A stretch of 64,000 nt of DNA from Ruminococcus flavefaciens (GTDB lineage Bacteria > Bacteroidota > Bacteroidia > Bacteroidales > P3): NCBI GenBank assembly GCA_023667315.1, contig JAMPAI010000003.1, positions 62,001 through 126,000 on the forward strand, in the 5' to 3' direction. Of this stretch, positions 63,013 to 64,000 are shown in pieces (within the stretch, counting starts at the first letter, position 1; the number at the start of each line of letters is the position of its first letter). Both the position numbers and the translations under genes were made by a program. The notes beneath the pieces were generated by a model. That model did no database searches and was not told the DNA's origin. It saw nothing but the letters and a program-made list of their open reading frames with translations.

Positions 63013-64000
63013 ATGACAGGTATCAAGGCATCGGAAGTAACGGATATTTTAAAGCGCCAGCTGGCGGGTCTGAACCTGAACGAGGATATGCAGGAAGTGG
63101 GTACCGTGCTCAAGGCAGGCGACGGCATCGCCCGTGTGTTCGGCTTGGAAAACGCCGAGGCAGGGGAGTTGGTGGAATTTACCGCCGCCGGCGTGAACGG
63201 TATCGTGCTCAACCTTGAGGAAGACAATGTGGGGGTGGTGATGTTGGGCAATTCTTCGGAAGTGCAGGAAGGCGACAAGGTGAAAAGGACGCACCGCATC
63301 GCCTCCATCGGCGTGGGCGAAGGCATGCTGGGGCGTGTGGTCAACACCCTGGGGCAGCCCATCGACGGCAAGGGGCCTATCGAGGGCGAGCTCTTGGAGA
63401 TGCCCTTGGAACGCAAGGCGCCCGGCGTGATCTACCGTGAACCGGTGGCGCAGCCCTTGCAGACCGGCCTTAAGAGCGTGGACGCGATGATTCCCATCGG
63501 ACGCGGCCAGCGCGAGCTGATTATCGGCGACCGTCAGACGGGCAAGACCGCCATCGCCATCGATACCATCCTGAACCAGAAAGCCCGCTACGAGGCGGGA
63601 GACCCCATCTATTGCGTGTATGTGGCCATCAGCCAGAAAGGCTCCACGGTGGCTTCGGTGGTAAAGACGCTGCAAGACAATGGCGCCATGCCCTATACGA
63701 TTGTGGTGGCTTCCATGGCGGCCGACCCGGCGGCCATGCAGTTCTACGCGCCCTTTGCGGGTGCGGCCATCGGCGAGTATTTCCGCGACACGGGTCGCCA
63801 TGCCCTGGTGGTTTACGACGACCTGTCGAAACAGGCGGTGGCCTACCGCGAAGTGTCGCTGCTGCTGCGCCGTCCGCCTGGACGCGAGGCCTATCCCGGC
63901 GATGTGTTCTACCTGCACTCCCGCTTGCTGGAACGTGCGGCCAAGATTATCCGCTCCGACGAGGTGGCGCAGAAGATGAACGATGTGCCCGAATGCCTGC
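63013..64000 (+). CDS. atpA: ATP synthase F1 subunit alpha, cut by window end
   Basis: 329 codons from the ATG at 63013 ([17 protein letters not shown]) to the edge with no stop. Walker [15 protein letters not shown] at about residues 170-183, preceded by [15 protein letters not shown]; then [14 protein letters not shown] and [30 protein letters not shown] as in all alpha subunits. Non-catalytic nucleotide-binding subunit of the F1 hexamer. About 520 residues expected in full. Confidence 0.97.
   Translation, partial: MTGIKASEVTDILKRQLAGLNLNEDMQEVGTVLKAGDGIARVFGLENAEAGELVEFTAAGVNGIVLNLEEDNVGVVMLGNSSEVQEGDKVKRTHRIASIGVGEGMLGRVVNTLGQPIDGKGPIEGELLEMPLERKAPGVIYREPVAQPLQTGLKSVDAMIPIGRGQRELIIGDRQTGKTAIAIDTILNQKARYEAGDPIYCVYVAISQKGSTVASVVKTLQDNGAMPYTIVVASMAADPAAMQFYAPFAGAAIGEYFRDTGRHALVVYDDLSKQAVAYREVSLLLRRPPGREAYPGDVFYLHSRLLERAAKIIRSDEVAQKMNDVPECL

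Overview
The window comes from a member of the Bacteroidota, most likely order Bacteroidales. It shows type IX secretion (T9SS) sorting tails of both type A and type B, a PorT homologue, SprB-like repeats, Bacteroidota-type promoters (TTG about 20 bases ahead of TAnnTTTG), surface lipoproteins with an acidic stretch after the lipobox cysteine, a Rho factor with a long Asn/Gly-rich insert, and a TraR/DksA protein with a degraded zinc finger. I cannot name genus or species. I see no rRNA, tRNA, CRISPR array or insertion sequence.

Layout. 1-2.1 kb: a cut-off MFS transporter and a secreted transglutaminase-like protein. 2.1-6.7 kb: an AT-richer operon on the minus strand that looks like a complete system for a modified Cys-rich peptide. 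It holds a small secreted protein, two Tat-signal CXXX-repeat precursors, a radical SAM/SPASM maturase, a SPASM-only partner, a small accessory protein, TatA and TatC. 6.8-12.2 kb: an envelope operon of CsgG-like, LPP20-like, MORN, FGE-like and DUF805 proteins; two of its genes carry frameshifts and one also a nonsense codon. 12.3-15 kb: two small regulators, a wrecked hipBA pair, and an AAA/DUF4143 ATPase sandwiched between two arrays of a 23-bp tandem repeat. 15-21.7 kb: housekeeping genes ileS, a dksA-like gene, lspA and an ABC-F gene. 21.9-26.9 kb: three surface proteins.

27-32.1 kb (minus strand): sua5-porT-FAD enzyme-rfbA-polyprenyl synthase, plus a 2[4Fe-4S] ferredoxin. 32.3-35.8 and 46.5-50.0 kb: two very similar T9SS type B surface proteins (about 1180 aa) facing each other as inverted repeats. 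Between them lie a Gfo/Idh-like protein, sugar transferase, pcm, birA, ispE, rho, a tandemly duplicated lipoprotein pair, an LTD/endonuclease protein and an S74-chaperone surface protein. 50.1-60.3 kb: a PlsC-like acyltransferase, a fibronectin-type secreted protein and a 2.4-thousand-residue SprB-like adhesin. 60.5-64 kb: the ATP synthase operon atpBEFHA, cut by the window end.

How the parts connect: many secreted products end in T9SS tails, and PorT is part of the machine that exports them. The most interesting locus is the CXXX-peptide operon, which carries its own Tat translocon genes, so the peptides are probably modified and perhaps folded in the cytoplasm before export. The second is the repeat-flanked ATPase at 13.4-15.0 kb.
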